The translations under genes were made by a program, and so were the position numbers. A stretch of DNA of 64,000 nucleotides from Sphingobium sp. YR768 (GTDB lineage Bacteria > Pseudomonadota > Alphaproteobacteria > Sphingomonadales > Sphingomonadaceae). The stretch is from positions 177,045 to 241,044 of the forward strand of contig NZ_FOGE01000005.1 of assembly GCF_900111125.1 (NCBI RefSeq), given 5' to 3'. Positions 32,263 to 41,828 of this stretch are shown in pieces. Under the pieces are notes generated by a model. The model made no database searches, was not told where the DNA came from, and saw nothing but the letters and a program-made list of their open reading frames with translations. Positions within the stretch are counted from its first letter, which is position 1. Every line of letters starts with the position of its first letter.

Positions 32263-34302
32263 ATGACCAAGCCATCCATTCTCGTCCCGGCAACCCATCT
32301 CACCAAGTCGCCCGTCAATGTGCGCAAGCGGACCGATCCGCGCGCCGATGCCGAACTCGAAGCCAGCATCGCCGGACATGGCCTCATCCAGAATCTCGTC
32401 GGCGTGCCGGTCTCCCGCAAAAAGGGCCATTATCGTATCACCGCCGGCGGCCGACGCCTCGACGCGATCCATCGCCTGATCGAGAAGGGCACGCTGCCTC
32501 CCGATCATGAGGTGCCCGTCCTTGTTCTGGCCAACAGCAAGGACGGCCGGGAGATCAGCCTGGCTGAAAACTACGATCGGCTCCAAATGTCGCCAGCCGA
32601 AGATTGCCTGGCCTTTCGCGATCTAATCGAGGTCGAGGGCCGCAGCACGGCGGAGATCGCCAAGCGTTTCGGCATTGAGGAACGCTTCGTAATCGGGCGC
32701 TTGCGCCTCGCCAATCTTGCCCAGCCGATCTTCGAGGCGCTCGAGGCTGACGAAATCACCCTCGATGTGGCCAAGGCTTACGCGACGACCGCCGACACTG
32801 GTCGCCAGACGGCGGTTTGGGAAGCGCTGCGAAACAGCTATTCGCGCGATAATGTCAACGAGATTCGGCGGGCGCTCAATGGCTACAGCTATCGGGCGAA
32901 CGATCCCAAGGCCCTGCTGGTCGGGCGGGATACCTATATCGCGGCTGGCGGCCGCGTCGAGGACGCGGATCTGTTCTCGACCGCTGCCGACGAGCGCTGG
33001 ATCGACACCCATATCCTCGATGAACTGGCGGAGGCGAAACTCATCGCGCAGGCCGAGGCGATCCGTGAGCGCGAGGGCCTGGGGGAAGTGCGCATCGTCA
33101 CCGGCGTGCGCATCCCCTATATGGAAACCTATGCGCTGCAACCGCTGACCGGCGCTGCCGAGCCACTCACACAGGAGCAGGAAGCGCGCAAGCAGGAGAT
33201 CGAGGGGGAGATCGCCGAAATTGAACTGCTTGCCGAAGACGAGGACTATGAGCCCGATGATGACGAGGAACAGCGCTATGCCACGCTCCAGGCGGAACTG
33301 ACGACGATCGTCGAACGCGACGCGGTGATCGATCCCGAACAGAAAGCGACCGCGCTCGCCTATGTGGTGCTCGGCGAAGACGGCACGCCGCAAATGCATC
33401 ACCAACTCTATGTCGCGCCGGTGCCTGACGAGGAGAGCAGCGAGGCCGATAATGACGGCGACGACTGTGACGATGATGTCGGCGACGAAACGCAGGATAA
33501 CAGCGCCGCCGGCGATGCTCGCCCCGTGATGAGCCAGCGCCTTCGTGAAATGCTGGCGATGATGAAAACCGAGCTTTTGGCGGTCCACGTCGCCAGCGAT
33601 CCCGCGTTCGCGTTGGATCTGGGCACCTTCATCATGGTCGACCGCGAATCCCGCCTGGCATCTTTCGATATCCCGAGCGATCTGCGAGCCTCCGCGCCGT
33701 CCCGTCTCCTCCTCGACTTCAAGCCGGCAACGGCCGCCGCTGGGGAATGGACGAAGCTCGACGAGGCGCTCGATCGGAGCTGGGTCAATCACCAGGCCGT
33801 TCCGGATCGCTATGATGCCTTCTGCGCGCTCCCCGATGAAGCGCGCGCAGCCTGGCTGGGATGGGCGATTGCGCGCACGCTTCACGCCGTTCCCGATGGC
33901 CGCGCTGGCACCGGCTTTCTCGATCATCTGGGGCGCAAGCTCGGGGTCGATGTCGCGGCCTGGTGGCGTCCAACGGCGCTCACCTACTTCGACAAGCTGA
34001 CCAAGCCCGGCATCCTTGCCCTGTTCGAAGAGATTGGCGGACTGGAATTGCGGGTGCGCTATTCCGGATCGAAGAAGCACGATCTTGCCGCGTCGGCCGA
34101 ACGGCTGTTCGGTGGAGATGTCATCATCGAGCCCGAGATCCAGGAACGGGCGGTCGCCTGGCTGCCCGATCAGATGCGGTTCGCCGCGCCCGAGATCTGC
34201 GACCAGCCGACCTCCTCCGATAATAGCGGGAACGACCTGACGGACACGGTGAACGCAGAAGGTGACAACGACGGCGACGAAAGCTTTGCGCAAGTCGCCT
34301 GA
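32263..34302 (+). CDS. parB: large ParB/RepB-like partition protein
   Basis: 679 residues from ATG at 32263 (GGAG 10 bases before); the frame is open further upstream but that part overlaps HU in antisense. The N-terminal ParB nuclease-like domain shows 'SPVNVRKRTDPRADAELEAS', 'AGHGLIQNLVGVPV' and 'GYRITAGGRRLDA'-like 'YRITAGGRRLDAIHRL'; 'EISLAENYDRLQMSPAEDC' and a helix-turn-helix ('STAEIAKRFGIEERFVIGRL') follow. Two very acidic segments (near residues 320 and 390) and a 270-residue C-terminal region make it about twice the usual ParB length. No parA is nearby. It may act in segregation or as a plasmid-wide regulator. Confidence 0.88.
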   Translation: MTKPSILVPATHLTKSPVNVRKRTDPRADAELEASIAGHGLIQNLVGVPVSRKKGHYRITAGGRRLDAIHRLIEKGTLPPDHEVPVLVLANSKDGREISLAENYDRLQMSPAEDCLAFRDLIEVEGRSTAEIAKRFGIEERFVIGRLRLANLAQPIFEALEADEITLDVAKAYATTADTGRQTAVWEALRNSYSRDNVNEIRRALNGYSYRANDPKALLVGRDTYIAAGGRVEDADLFSTAADERWIDTHILDELAEAKLIAQAEAIREREGLGEVRIVTGVRIPYMETYALQPLTGAAEPLTQEQEARKQEIEGEIAEIELLAEDEDYEPDDDEEQRYATLQAELTTIVERDAVIDPEQKATALAYVVLGEDGTPQMHHQLYVAPVPDEESSEADNDGDDCDDDVGDETQDNSAAGDARPVMSQRLREMLAMMKTELLAVHVASDPAFALDLGTFIMVDRESRLASFDIPSDLRASAPSRLLLDFKPATAAAGEWTKLDEALDRSWVNHQAVPDRYDAFCALPDEARAAWLGWAIARTLHAVPDGRAGTGFLDHLGRKLGVDVAAWWRPTALTYFDKLTKPGILALFEEIGGLELRVRYSGSKKHDLAASAERLFGGDVIIEPEIQERAVAWLPDQMRFAAPEICDQPTSSDNSGNDLTDTVNAEGDNDGDESFAQVA

Positions 34303-34308
34303 ACGCGA

Positions 34309-34339
34309 CCGGGGGCCGGGAATGCATTCCGGCCCCCGG
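34309..34339 (+). terminator. strong GC hairpin after parB
   Basis: CCGGGGGCCGG (34309-34319) pairs with CCGGCCCCCGG (34329-34339), 7 bases after the parB stop. No U-run follows, so it may terminate with Rho or stabilise the 3' end. Confidence 0.55.
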
Positions 34340-34347
34340 CTTCGGCC

Positions 34348-34376
34348 TTGAATTGGACTATCAAATGGTCTAAAAA
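34348..34376 (+). promoter_or_regulatory. promoter with operator for the Phd-PIN pair
   Basis: TTGAAT (34348-34353), a 17-base spacer and TAAAAA (34371-34376) form a plausible sigma-70 promoter 36 bases before the antitoxin ATG. The spacer holds an imperfect palindrome, GACTATCAAATGGTC (34356-34370), placed for autorepression by the antitoxin. Confidence 0.55.
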
Positions 34377-34411
34377 TACCTATCGATCTCCATAGCCAGG
34401 GATAATGTCCT

Positions 34412-34669
34412 ATGCATATTTCCGTATCTGACGCGAAAGGCCAACTCACCGACCTCGTTCGACGCGCGGAAGCAGGGGACGAAATCATCCTGACCCGCCA
34501 TGGTCACGCTGCAGTCCGTCTTGTGCCCATCAAAGTACCTACCGACCGGGCGAGCCGCCGCACATTGCTGGAAGAGGTGCGCAAGGCCGCCACAGCCAAG
34601 GCGACAACTGGCCCGGATGCAGCGCATAGCCAGGATTTCCTTTATGGCGATGAGGGCATGCCCGAATGA
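34412..34669 (+). CDS. Phd/YefM-type antitoxin
   Basis: 85 residues. The N-terminal DNA-binding Phd fold is clear: 'MHISVSDAKGQLTDLVRRAE' and 'AGDEIILTRHGHAAVRLVPI'. The C-terminal part is a short toxin-binding tail ('AHSQDFLYGDEGMPE'). It binds and blocks the PIN toxin next to it and represses their promoter. It overlaps the toxin gene by ATGA (34666-34669). Confidence 0.92.
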   Translation: MHISVSDAKGQLTDLVRRAEAGDEIILTRHGHAAVRLVPIKVPTDRASRRTLLEEVRKAATAKATTGPDAAHSQDFLYGDEGMPE

Positions 34670-35064
34670 TCGCGATCGACACCTCGGCGATCATGGCGAT
34701 ACTCTTGAATGAACCGGAAGCGGAAGCCTGTATCGCCGCGCTTGAAGGCGAAGAGGGGGTGATCGTGATGTCATCCGGGACGTTGGCCGAGACGCTCATT
34801 GTCGCCGGACGGCGCAACGTGGGAATAGAGGCGCATCACCTCATCGAGGGTCTTGGCATCGAGATCGCGCTGGTGACTGCCGCCTCCGCCAAACGCGTCG
34901 CAGACGCTTACGCCCGGTGGGGCAAGGGGGTTCATCCTGCAGGCCTCAATTTTGGGGACTGCTTCGCCTATGAAATCGCGAAGGAACGAAATTGCCCGCT
35001 GCTTTTCGTCGGAGACGACTTTAGCCGGACAGATATCGATCGCCAGTTGCCTTGCGCGGATTGA
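34666..35064 (+). CDS. vapC: PIN-domain toxin (VapC-like), partner of Phd-type antitoxin
   Basis: 132 residues. PIN motifs are complete: 'MIAIDTSAIMAILLNEPEAE', Glu in 'SSGTLAETLIVAG', 'LNFGDCFAYEIAKERNCPLL' and 'FVGDDFSRTDI'. It is a probable RNase toxin. Order and overlap with the antitoxin gene are standard for VapBC-type pairs, here with a Phd/YefM-type antitoxin. Confidence 0.93.
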   Translation: MIAIDTSAIMAILLNEPEAEACIAALEGEEGVIVMSSGTLAETLIVAGRRNVGIEAHHLIEGLGIEIALVTAASAKRVADAYARWGKGVHPAGLNFGDCFAYEIAKERNCPLLFVGDDFSRTDIDRQLPCAD

Positions 35065-35147
35065 TGCATACCGCTTGTCGTTTGGAAGGGCGCAGAGAAA
35101 CGTCGAACTGACGGCCCAGGCCACCCCCCTGCGCTGTCTGCGACCGT

Positions 35148-35813
35148 TTAATTCAGACCGCAGCATTTCTTGTATTTGCGGCCCGACCCGCAGGGACATG
35201 GATCGTTGCGTCCGATCTTTTGGCGCGTGATGGTGGCCGGTCGGTTGGGGTCATTCTCAAGCCGCCACTGATGCAGCATCTCGACCCAGATCGGAATCAG
35301 GTCAGGTGCTTCCCGATCCCATCGGTCTTCCGCGGTGAGAGTGAGCTTCTTCGTGCCATCGGCGAACGCGCGAAGTTCGGCAATGCCCTCGATCGCGGCG
35401 CGGCAACCGGGATCATCGTCATCGAGGACTCGCTGCCATCCCGAAGGCGCAAGATCCATCGCCTGTCCGAAGCCCTCGACCCACATCTCCCACAAGGTCT
35501 CGTCCGTCCGCGTGTCGATTTCGAGCACCGGCTCGAAGCTGCCCGGCTGGCCGAGGCTGGCCAGGATGACATGATAGTGATGCATGACAAGGTCAGTGAA
35601 ATGCTGGAGACCGCCCATGTCGCTGAAATCCAGCATGCCCGTGCCGTCGTCACCAGCCCAGATCATCTTCAGCCATTGGCTGGGTGCAAGCAGATCGGGG
35701 CTGACAAGGATCCCGGTGAGGAAGCCGTCCAGTTGCGAAAGCAGCATGCAATCCTCGCCCTGGTCAAGCAGCAGCCGGTCGAGTTCGTCGAGATAGTCGA
35801 GTGGAATGGCCAT
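35148..35813 (-). CDS. YecA/UPF0149 family protein with SEC-C zinc motif
   Basis: 221 residues. The N-terminal 170 residues fit the UPF0149/YecA fold ('[20 protein letters not shown]' then '[20 protein letters not shown]', '[18 protein letters not shown]'). The C-terminus is a SEC-C zinc motif, '[20 protein letters not shown]', as found at the end of SecA. Proteins of this type may bind SecA or ribosomes, but the cellular role is uncertain. It is divergent from the large helicase gene. Confidence 0.85.
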   Translation of the reverse strand: MAIPLDYLDELDRLLLDQGEDCMLLSQLDGFLTGILVSPDLLAPSQWLKMIWAGDDGTGMLDFSDMGGLQHFTDLVMHHYHVILASLGQPGSFEPVLEIDTRTDETLWEMWVEGFGQAMDLAPSGWQRVLDDDDPGCRAAIEGIAELRAFADGTKKLTLTAEDRWDREAPDLIPIWVEMLHQWRLENDPNRPATITRQKIGRNDPCPCGSGRKYKKCCGLN

Positions 35814-35886
35814 GCCCTTTCATAGCCTCGAGCCGATCCCACGTCATCGGGTCTGATGTATCGCTCCCCGCAAATCCAGGGACCGG

Positions 35887-35910
35887 AATGAAGGAGAGCG
35901 GGAGGGGGAC
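35887..35910 (+). promoter_or_regulatory. purine-rich G/A tract before the methylase-helicase gene
   Basis: An A/G run (ggaatgaaggagagcgggag followed by ggggac) about 35-57 bases before the ATG at 35944, similar to six other leaders in the window. Confidence 0.4.
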
Positions 35911-35943
35911 AGCAGGATTGTCCCGTTCTCCAATGAGGTGCCC

Positions 35944-38900
35944 ATGAACTTGCCCCAACTCGCCCTGTCGCAGACCCAGGACGCGCCCGCTCGCCTGTTC
36001 GAGGTCGCCCGTTCCCTTGTCCATCGCCTGCGCAATGGCGGCATGGTCAATCGCCAGTCCCTCAAGCGCGTGATGACCCAAATGTTCGGCGAGGATGACG
36101 CCGCCGGTGCCTGGTCGATGCGCGATGCCTATGATGCGCTGGAAACCGCGCAGGTCCTGCACCTCACCGATCCGCAAAGCGCGCTTCTTGCAGGAACGCC
36201 TCTCGATATCTTTCAACGACTGCGGCAATTCGAACGGGGCTTGCCGACGCAGACCTACCGCTCGGAAAAGCAGGTCGACCTCCAACAGTTCAGCACGCCC
36301 ATCAGCCTCGCCTGGCTCGCGGCCATGGCGGCGCGCTGCCGCTCGGACGATATCCTGCTCGAACCCTCGGCCGGCACCGGCATGCTGGCGGTCCATGGCT
36401 CCCGGGCAGGCGCCTGCCTGCTGCTCAATGAGCGTGATCCCGCGCGCGCCGCCCTGCTGTCCCGAAGCTTCGGTCAGATCGTGACGGGCCATGATGCCGA
36501 ACATATCCAGGACCTGCTGATCACCGAGCGACCGCCGACGCTGGTGTTGATCAATCCACCCTTCAGCCGCAGCGCCGGACGCGGGATCGATCGCCATGCC
36601 GGCGCGCGCCATCTGCGCGGCGCACTGGCATCCCTCGCCCCCGGCGGGCGATGCGTCGCAATCATGCCGACGAGCTTCTCGCCCGAAGGCTCGGCTGCGC
36701 TTGGCTATAATGCGGTCGCAGAGCTTGTGCCGCCCCGTGTCGAAATCACCATATTGGGCAGGCCCTACGCCAAACATGGGACTGGGATCGATGTGCGTCT
36801 GCTGGTCTTCGACAAGGGATGGGTCGGCATGCCGGAACGCCATATCGCGGCAAATATCGAAGCGGCGCTGGAACTTGCCCTGGCCATCCCAGATCGGCTC
36901 GATCCCCTACAGCCGCCGCCTCTCGTCCCGCCGCCGGCCGTTGCTCTCTCGCCCTCAAGACCAGCCACCAACATCTCGCCGGGAAACCTCTTTGCACATA
37001 TGAACGGCCAGAGGCTCGCGCCGCCATCGCGGATCGCGGCGGCGGCAAACGACGCGCGGCTAATCGCGTACACCGTTCGGCGGGAGCCGTTCCCTCCCGG
37101 CGAGATCGTGGGCATCTATTCTGCCTGGCGGCCCGCGCGGATCGCCATCGATGGCGTTTCCCGGCATCCCGATGACCTTGTCGAATCCATCGCCATGGCC
37201 TCAGTGTCCTTGCCGGTGCCGCGCTACCAACCCCTGCTCCAGGACCGGGCGGTCACGGCGCTGTCAGAGGCACAGCTTGAAACCGTCATTTATGCCGGTG
37301 AGGCGCATGCACGCGATCTTGTCGGCAGCTTTTCTTCCAATATCGCGGGCGATCGCCTGATCGAGGACAAAGAGGGCAAACTCTATCGCACCGGCTTCTT
37401 TATCGCCGACGGAACGGGGGTCGGCAAAGGACGCGAGGCGGCGGGCATTATCCTGGACCAGTGGAACCGGGCCAATCGCCGCGCCATCTGGATTTCGATG
37501 GCCGATCTTATCGAGGATGCCCGTCGTGACTGGACGGCACTGGGCGGGCTTGCCATCGATATTCAGCCGATCTCAAACTTCCCCCTGGGCACATCGATCA
37601 TAATGGAAAGCGGCATCGTCTTCCTCACCTACGCCGCCTTACGCTCCGCGCGCCACGATACAGCCTCGCGCCTGCAACAACTGCTGGACTGGACCGGCGA
37701 GGGTTTCGCCGGCGTGATCGTCTTCGACGAATCCCACGCCATGGCCCATGCCGGCGGAACCGAAACGGATTTCGGAAAGGCGCGGGGATCGGAACAGGGA
37801 CTTGCCGGCGTTCGGTTGCAGAACGCGCTGCCGCGCGCGCGCATTCTCTATATGTCCGCGACGGGCGCGGCCAGGCCGGAGAACCTTTCCTATGCTGTCC
37901 GTCTGGGGCTCTGGGGACCGGGCACGGCCTTCGCCACGCGCGACATGTTCATGACGGCAATGGAAGAGGGCGGTATCGCAGCCCTGGAGGTCGTGTGCCG
38001 CGATCTCAAGGCAATGGGCCTCTACACCGCCCGGGCATTGAGCTTCGCGGGCGTCGAATATGAGCCGCTGGAACATGTGCTGACGCCCGATCAGATTTCG
38101 ATCTATGATGCCTATGCGGATAGCTGGAGCATTATCCATCGCGGATTGCGCGACGTGCTTGCCGAGATCGGTATCGTCGACAGGATATCGGGTAAGACCC
38201 AGAACGCCCGGGCGCGTGGTTCGGCGCTCAGCGCCTTCGAATCTGCTAAATTACGGTTCTTTTCCAGCCTTCTGGTGAGCATGAAGATTCCCTCGCTTGT
38301 CGAGGCGATCGAACAGGAACTTAGCGCTGGCAACGCCGTGCTGGTGCAGCTCGCGAGTACGGGCGAGTCCATCATGGATCGGCGATTGTCCGAACTCTCG
38401 GCCGAGGAGCGGGCCACGATGGATGTTCAGGTTTCTCCGAAAGAGACCCTCATCGATTATCTGAAAAACGCTTTCCCGGTACGGCAGATGCGGGTCTTTC
38501 GCGCCGAGGATGGCGCGATGCGGGCCGAACCGATGATCGATGCCGATGGCAATCCGGTGCTTTGCCGGCAGGCGACTACCGCGCGCGACGAACTGATCGA
38601 GGAACTGTGTGCGCTGCCCGCGATTCCGACCGCGCTCGACGCGCTTATCGCGCATTTCGGAACCGACCGGGTCGCCGAGATCACCGGACGCTCGCGGCGC
38701 ATCGTGACCGAGATCGCCGGGCGGCAGAAGGTCGAGAGGCGCGGTGCTCGCGCCAATGTGTTTGAGGTTCAGGCGTTTCAGGACGGCAGGAAGCCCATCG
38801 CCGCCTTTTCCCTTGCCGGGAGTACGGGACGATCCATGCATTCCGATCGGGACTGTTCGAGCGCGCATAGGCGTCGTATCCATTTCCTGCTGGAACTGGG

Positions 38901-40224
38901 CTTTCGCATATTCTCGGCCGTGCAGGGTTTCGGGCGCAGCCATCGGACCAACCAGCTGACGCCGCCCGTCTACCGGCCACTCACCACCGACTGCCGCGGG
39001 GAGCGGCGCTTCCTCAGCACCATCATCCGGGGCCTGGAAGCGTTGGGCGCGTTGACCAGGGGGCAGCGCCAGACCGGATCGCAAAATCTGTTCGACCCTT
39101 CCGACAATCTGGAATCCGACCATGCGCGTGACGCGCTCATCCAATGGTTCCATCTCCTCTATGAGGGTAAGCTGCGCAGTGTCTCGCTCGCCGACTTCCA
39201 GGACATGACGGGCCTTGAGCTTTGCGACGAAGGCGGGGAACTGCTGGAACGCCTGCCGCCCATTCACCGCTGGCTCAACCGCATATTGGCGCTGCGGATC
39301 GCGACCCAGAACAGCATATTCGAGGAATTTCTGGGACTGGTCGAGGACCGCGTCGAGGTGGCGCGCGCAGCCGGAACGCTCGACCTGGGTATCGAGACGA
39401 TCCGCGCCGAGAAGATGGATCTGCTCTCCGACCGGCTTTTGCGTACCGATCCCGTGACCGGCGCCGAGACAAGGCTTTTGCGCCTGGAACTGCACCGACG
39501 GCCCCCGGTCACCAGTTGGGCGGAGCTGCTGCTTCAATGCAAGGGTATAGGTGATATCGCATGCCTGCATAATGCCCGCTCCGGCCGGGTGGCGCTGCGT
39601 GTTCCGACCTGGCGAGGGCAGGATGAGGAGGGCGAATGGATCGAGCGCTGCTACCTCATTCGCCCCACCGGTCAGATCCGCATAGATGTCGCGGCTCTGT
39701 CCGGCAGCCACTGGAGCGAGATTGAGCGCGACACATTCCAGGCCCTCTGGGAACAGGAAGCGGCTGAAGCCGGGAAGAATCTCATGGTCGAAACGATCAC
39801 CATGGCCACCGGCCTGCTGCTGCCCGTGTGGCACAAATTGCCGGAAGATGACGTGCGCGTATGGCGGATCGATGATGGCGTGGGCAGTTCGATCCTGGGG
39901 CGCATCATTCACCCTGCCGCCGTCGAACGGATCGAACGGGAGTTCGGTCTCGATGGTGGCATAGCCCTAGGTCCCGACGAGATCATCGCTGGTGCGCGTA
40001 CGGCAAGCGGTGTGTCGATCCCCGGCCTTGGCCCGGCACGGCTTGCCCGGGTTCACGTCAACGACAGTCCTCGTCTCGAAATCCGGGATTATCGCCCCGA
40101 GGACCGGACGTGGCTGAAGGCGTGCGGAGCGTTCAGTGAGGTCGTGGCCTTCAAGACCAGATTGTTTTTGCCGCCTGATCGCGCAAGCGACATTCTTGCC
40201 CGGCTCATTGCGGAGCGCGCCTGA
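35944..40224 (+). CDS. Strawberry-notch-like helicase fused to DNA methylase
   Basis: 1426 residues from ATG at 35944 (GAGGT five bases before; a GTG two codons upstream is less likely). The N-terminal part is an N6-adenine methylase-type fold: 'ILLEPSAGTGMLAVHG' near residue 138 and the catalytic 'LVLINPPFSRSAG' near 203. The central part is a superfamily-2 NTPase: 'GTGVGKGREAAGIILDQWNR' near 491 and a DESH box ('GVIVFDESHAMAHAGG') near 594. The C-terminal helicase part has 'FSAVQGFGRSHRTNQLTPPV' near 1000. This protein type is widespread on alphaproteobacterial plasmids; it may handle incoming DNA or protect it. Exact role not established. Confidence 0.85.
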   Translation: MNLPQLALSQTQDAPARLFEVARSLVHRLRNGGMVNRQSLKRVMTQMFGEDDAAGAWSMRDAYDALETAQVLHLTDPQSALLAGTPLDIFQRLRQFERGLPTQTYRSEKQVDLQQFSTPISLAWLAAMAARCRSDDILLEPSAGTGMLAVHGSRAGACLLLNERDPARAALLSRSFGQIVTGHDAEHIQDLLITERPPTLVLINPPFSRSAGRGIDRHAGARHLRGALASLAPGGRCVAIMPTSFSPEGSAALGYNAVAELVPPRVEITILGRPYAKHGTGIDVRLLVFDKGWVGMPERHIAANIEAALELALAIPDRLDPLQPPPLVPPPAVALSPSRPATNISPGNLFAHMNGQRLAPPSRIAAAANDARLIAYTVRREPFPPGEIVGIYSAWRPARIAIDGVSRHPDDLVESIAMASVSLPVPRYQPLLQDRAVTALSEAQLETVIYAGEAHARDLVGSFSSNIAGDRLIEDKEGKLYRTGFFIADGTGVGKGREAAGIILDQWNRANRRAIWISMADLIEDARRDWTALGGLAIDIQPISNFPLGTSIIMESGIVFLTYAALRSARHDTASRLQQLLDWTGEGFAGVIVFDESHAMAHAGGTETDFGKARGSEQGLAGVRLQNALPRARILYMSATGAARPENLSYAVRLGLWGPGTAFATRDMFMTAMEEGGIAALEVVCRDLKAMGLYTARALSFAGVEYEPLEHVLTPDQISIYDAYADSWSIIHRGLRDVLAEIGIVDRISGKTQNARARGSALSAFESAKLRFFSSLLVSMKIPSLVEAIEQELSAGNAVLVQLASTGESIMDRRLSELSAEERATMDVQVSPKETLIDYLKNAFPVRQMRVFRAEDGAMRAEPMIDADGNPVLCRQATTARDELIEELCALPAIPTALDALIAHFGTDRVAEITGRSRRIVTEIAGRQKVERRGARANVFEVQAFQDGRKPIAAFSLAGSTGRSMHSDRDCSSAHRRRIHFLLELGFRIFSAVQGFGRSHRTNQLTPPVYRPLTTDCRGERRFLSTIIRGLEALGALTRGQRQTGSQNLFDPSDNLESDHARDALIQWFHLLYEGKLRSVSLADFQDMTGLELCDEGGELLERLPPIHRWLNRILALRIATQNSIFEEFLGLVEDRVEVARAAGTLDLGIETIRAEKMDLLSDRLLRTDPVTGAETRLLRLELHRRPPVTSWAELLLQCKGIGDIACLHNARSGRVALRVPTWRGQDEEGEWIERCYLIRPTGQIRIDVAALSGSHWSEIERDTFQALWEQEAAEAGKNLMVETITMATGLLLPVWHKLPEDDVRVWRIDDGVGSSILGRIIHPAAVERIEREFGLDGGIALGPDEIIAGARTASGVSIPGLGPARLARVHVNDSPRLEIRDYRPEDRTWLKACGAFSEVVAFKTRLFLPPDRASDILARLIAERA

Positions 40225-40291
40225 CGCAAGACCGCTCGGCACTTGGTCAGCATCGCTCCGATATCGCTCTGCGGTCCTTGATCGCAGAGCA

Positions 40292-40325
40292 GGCGAAGCG
40301 CGGATCATTGGTTCCGCGCTTCGCC
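40292..40325. terminator. bidirectional terminator-like hairpin
   Basis: A perfect 13-base stem with an 8-base loop (40292-40304 with 40313-40325) in the 136-base gap between convergent genes (helicase on plus, mucR on minus). No long U-run, but position and stem strength fit a two-way terminator. Confidence 0.55.
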
Positions 40326-40360
40326 CGAACGCTTTACTCTGTGGACGCCTTCGTTGTTGT

Positions 40361-41164
40361 TCAAGCCCCCTTATGTTTCAACTTCAACGTGCGCCGTCGG
40401 GGCCCTTTCGCCTCCGCAGACGCAGGGGCTTTGGGCTTTGTGGCTTTTTCGGCGGTCTTTGCCTTGCCTGCCGGCTTTACAGTTCCCGCCGTCGTCGGCG
40501 CGGGCGTCACTTCCTGCGAGGCGGCCGATGTCTTCGTGCTGGCGCGAGGGGCCTTCCTGGCCGTTGATTTCGTCTTGACCGGTTTTGCCGACGCCGTTTC
40601 GGGCAGCACTGGCTCAGGCTTCGCCTCGACTGGAACGATATCCCGCTGAACGTCAGGCTTGGCAGCCGCGGCCTTGACGCGCCCGCGCTTCGGCTTTTCG
40701 TCCGTTACGGGCGCTGGTGTCGCCGCCGGATCGACGGCCGCAATCTCCCCTATCCGTCCCCTGGCGCCGAGCTGTCGCCCGAGCCCGAGTTTCTGGGCAA
40801 CGGCGCGACGTTGTTCCGAATAGGCCGGTGCGACCATGGGATATGTTTTCGGGAGAGTATAGCGCGCACGATATTCGGCAGGTGTCAGGCCATGGGCTGC
40901 CAGATGTCGTTTGAGCGTCTTGTAAGCCTTACCGTCGATCATACTGATGATGTGTTCGCGCGAGCCAATGCTCTTGCGGACCGAAACGGCCGGAACATGC
41001 TCGGGCGTTGCCGACACCGCGACTTCCGCCTTGCGCTCCAGCGCGCCGCGCGTGGCTTCGATGATTCCGGCGATATCACCCGCTGGCACCTGATTGTTCG
41101 CGAAATAGGCGCTCAGTAACTGCACCGTCATCGCGGTGAAATCGGGCTGCTCGGTATCGGACAT
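40361..41164 (-). CDS. mucR: MucR-family transcriptional regulator with basic repeat-like tail
   Basis: 267 residues from ATG at 41164 (GGGAG 7 bases before). The N-terminal 140 residues are a typical MucR/Ros protein: 'LLSAYFANNQVPAGDIAGII', 'SREHIISMIDGKAYKTLKRH' and 'LAAHGLTPAEYRARYTLPKT'. The usual Cys2His2 finger cysteines are missing, as in other zinc-free MucR homologues. The last 125 residues are an Ala/Lys/Pro/Thr-rich tail like histone H1, which most MucR proteins lack. It probably acts as a nucleoid-like silencer of horizontally acquired genes. Confidence 0.88.
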   Translation of the reverse strand: MSDTEQPDFTAMTVQLLSAYFANNQVPAGDIAGIIEATRGALERKAEVAVSATPEHVPAVSVRKSIGSREHIISMIDGKAYKTLKRHLAAHGLTPAEYRARYTLPKTYPMVAPAYSEQRRAVAQKLGLGRQLGARGRIGEIAAVDPAATPAPVTDEKPKRGRVKAAAAKPDVQRDIVPVEAKPEPVLPETASAKPVKTKSTARKAPRASTKTSAASQEVTPAPTTAGTVKPAGKAKTAEKATKPKAPASAEAKGPRRRTLKLKHKGA

Positions 41165-41289
41165 CAATAACTCCCGGTTGAGGCAAGGCATGGAAGAAGC
41201 CGGTGATTGCCTGAAAAGACTGGCCAAACAGCTAAGCGGGAAAGAGCTTCTCTGGCAAGCAGGCAATGAACAGCATCCATATGGTCCCA

Positions 41290-41317
41290 AGAAGGGGAGA
41301 GGGAGAGGAGATGGAGA
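41290..41317 (+). promoter_or_regulatory. purine-rich G/A tract before the 158-residue gene
   Basis: An A/G run (agaaggggagagggagagga, then gatggaga) 35-62 bases before the ATG at 41352, in the gap divergent from mucR. Confidence 0.4.
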
Positions 41318-41351
41318 CCGGTTGAAGGTCTTATTTTCTGAAAGGCATGAC

Positions 41352-41828
41352 ATGGCCGACCGCGTATCAGCGCACATCCTGATCGGCGGGACTTTATCCC
41401 GCGGCAAATATCCCGCGCTTGTCCAGGCGATCAGCAATGACAATCCCGCTATCGATTGGGACGGGACGCCCTTCGATCCCACGAATATTCCCGCAAACGC
41501 CCCTCTTGCCCTGATGGACCATGAGGTTGCCTGGGGACGCTTCGAAGCGATCGAAGCCTGCTGCCACCGCCTTGGACTCCATTATGTCCGATGGTCGAAC
41601 GGATATATCGGCAGTTTCCCGTCCATCCGTGTCGTCTATCCAGGCCATGGTGAACCTGAAACCTTCCTGACGACCGAAGGCGACGACCAGATCTTCTCGA
41701 TCGAGCACATCCGTGAACTGGGAAGTGTCGAGGCGATCGAAGCCGAATATCGGCGCGCCAAGCTGAACCCACCGCCTCTGGGCCTCGTCGATGACGATCT
41801 GATCGATGAGGTGACGATCCATGGCTGA
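41352..41828 (+). CDS. conserved-looking plasmid protein, unknown
   Basis: 158 residues from ATG at 41352. No family recognised with confidence. It appears soluble, with mixed content: 'HILIGGTLSRGKYPALVQAI', 'VAWGRFEAIEACCHRLGLHY' and 'VYPGHGEPETFLTTEGDDQI'. It overlaps the next gene by 8 bases (41821-41828) and starts a plus-strand run that leads to the N6 methylase gene. Possibly part of the element's DNA-modification or defence equipment. Confidence 0.65.
   Translation: MADRVSAHILIGGTLSRGKYPALVQAISNDNPAIDWDGTPFDPTNIPANAPLALMDHEVAWGRFEAIEACCHRLGLHYVRWSNGYIGSFPSIRVVYPGHGEPETFLTTEGDDQIFSIEHIRELGSVEAIEAEYRRAKLNPPPLGLVDDDLIDEVTIHG

Noticed and set aside
32623..34488. 621-residue open frame on the minus strand
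   Set aside because: It is the antisense of parB; composition (very rich in Arg, Gly, Asp without domain pattern) is that of a shadow frame in GC-rich DNA.
38251..39912. 553-residue open frame on the minus strand
   Set aside because: Antisense to the methylase-helicase gene, which has clear motifs in the other strand.
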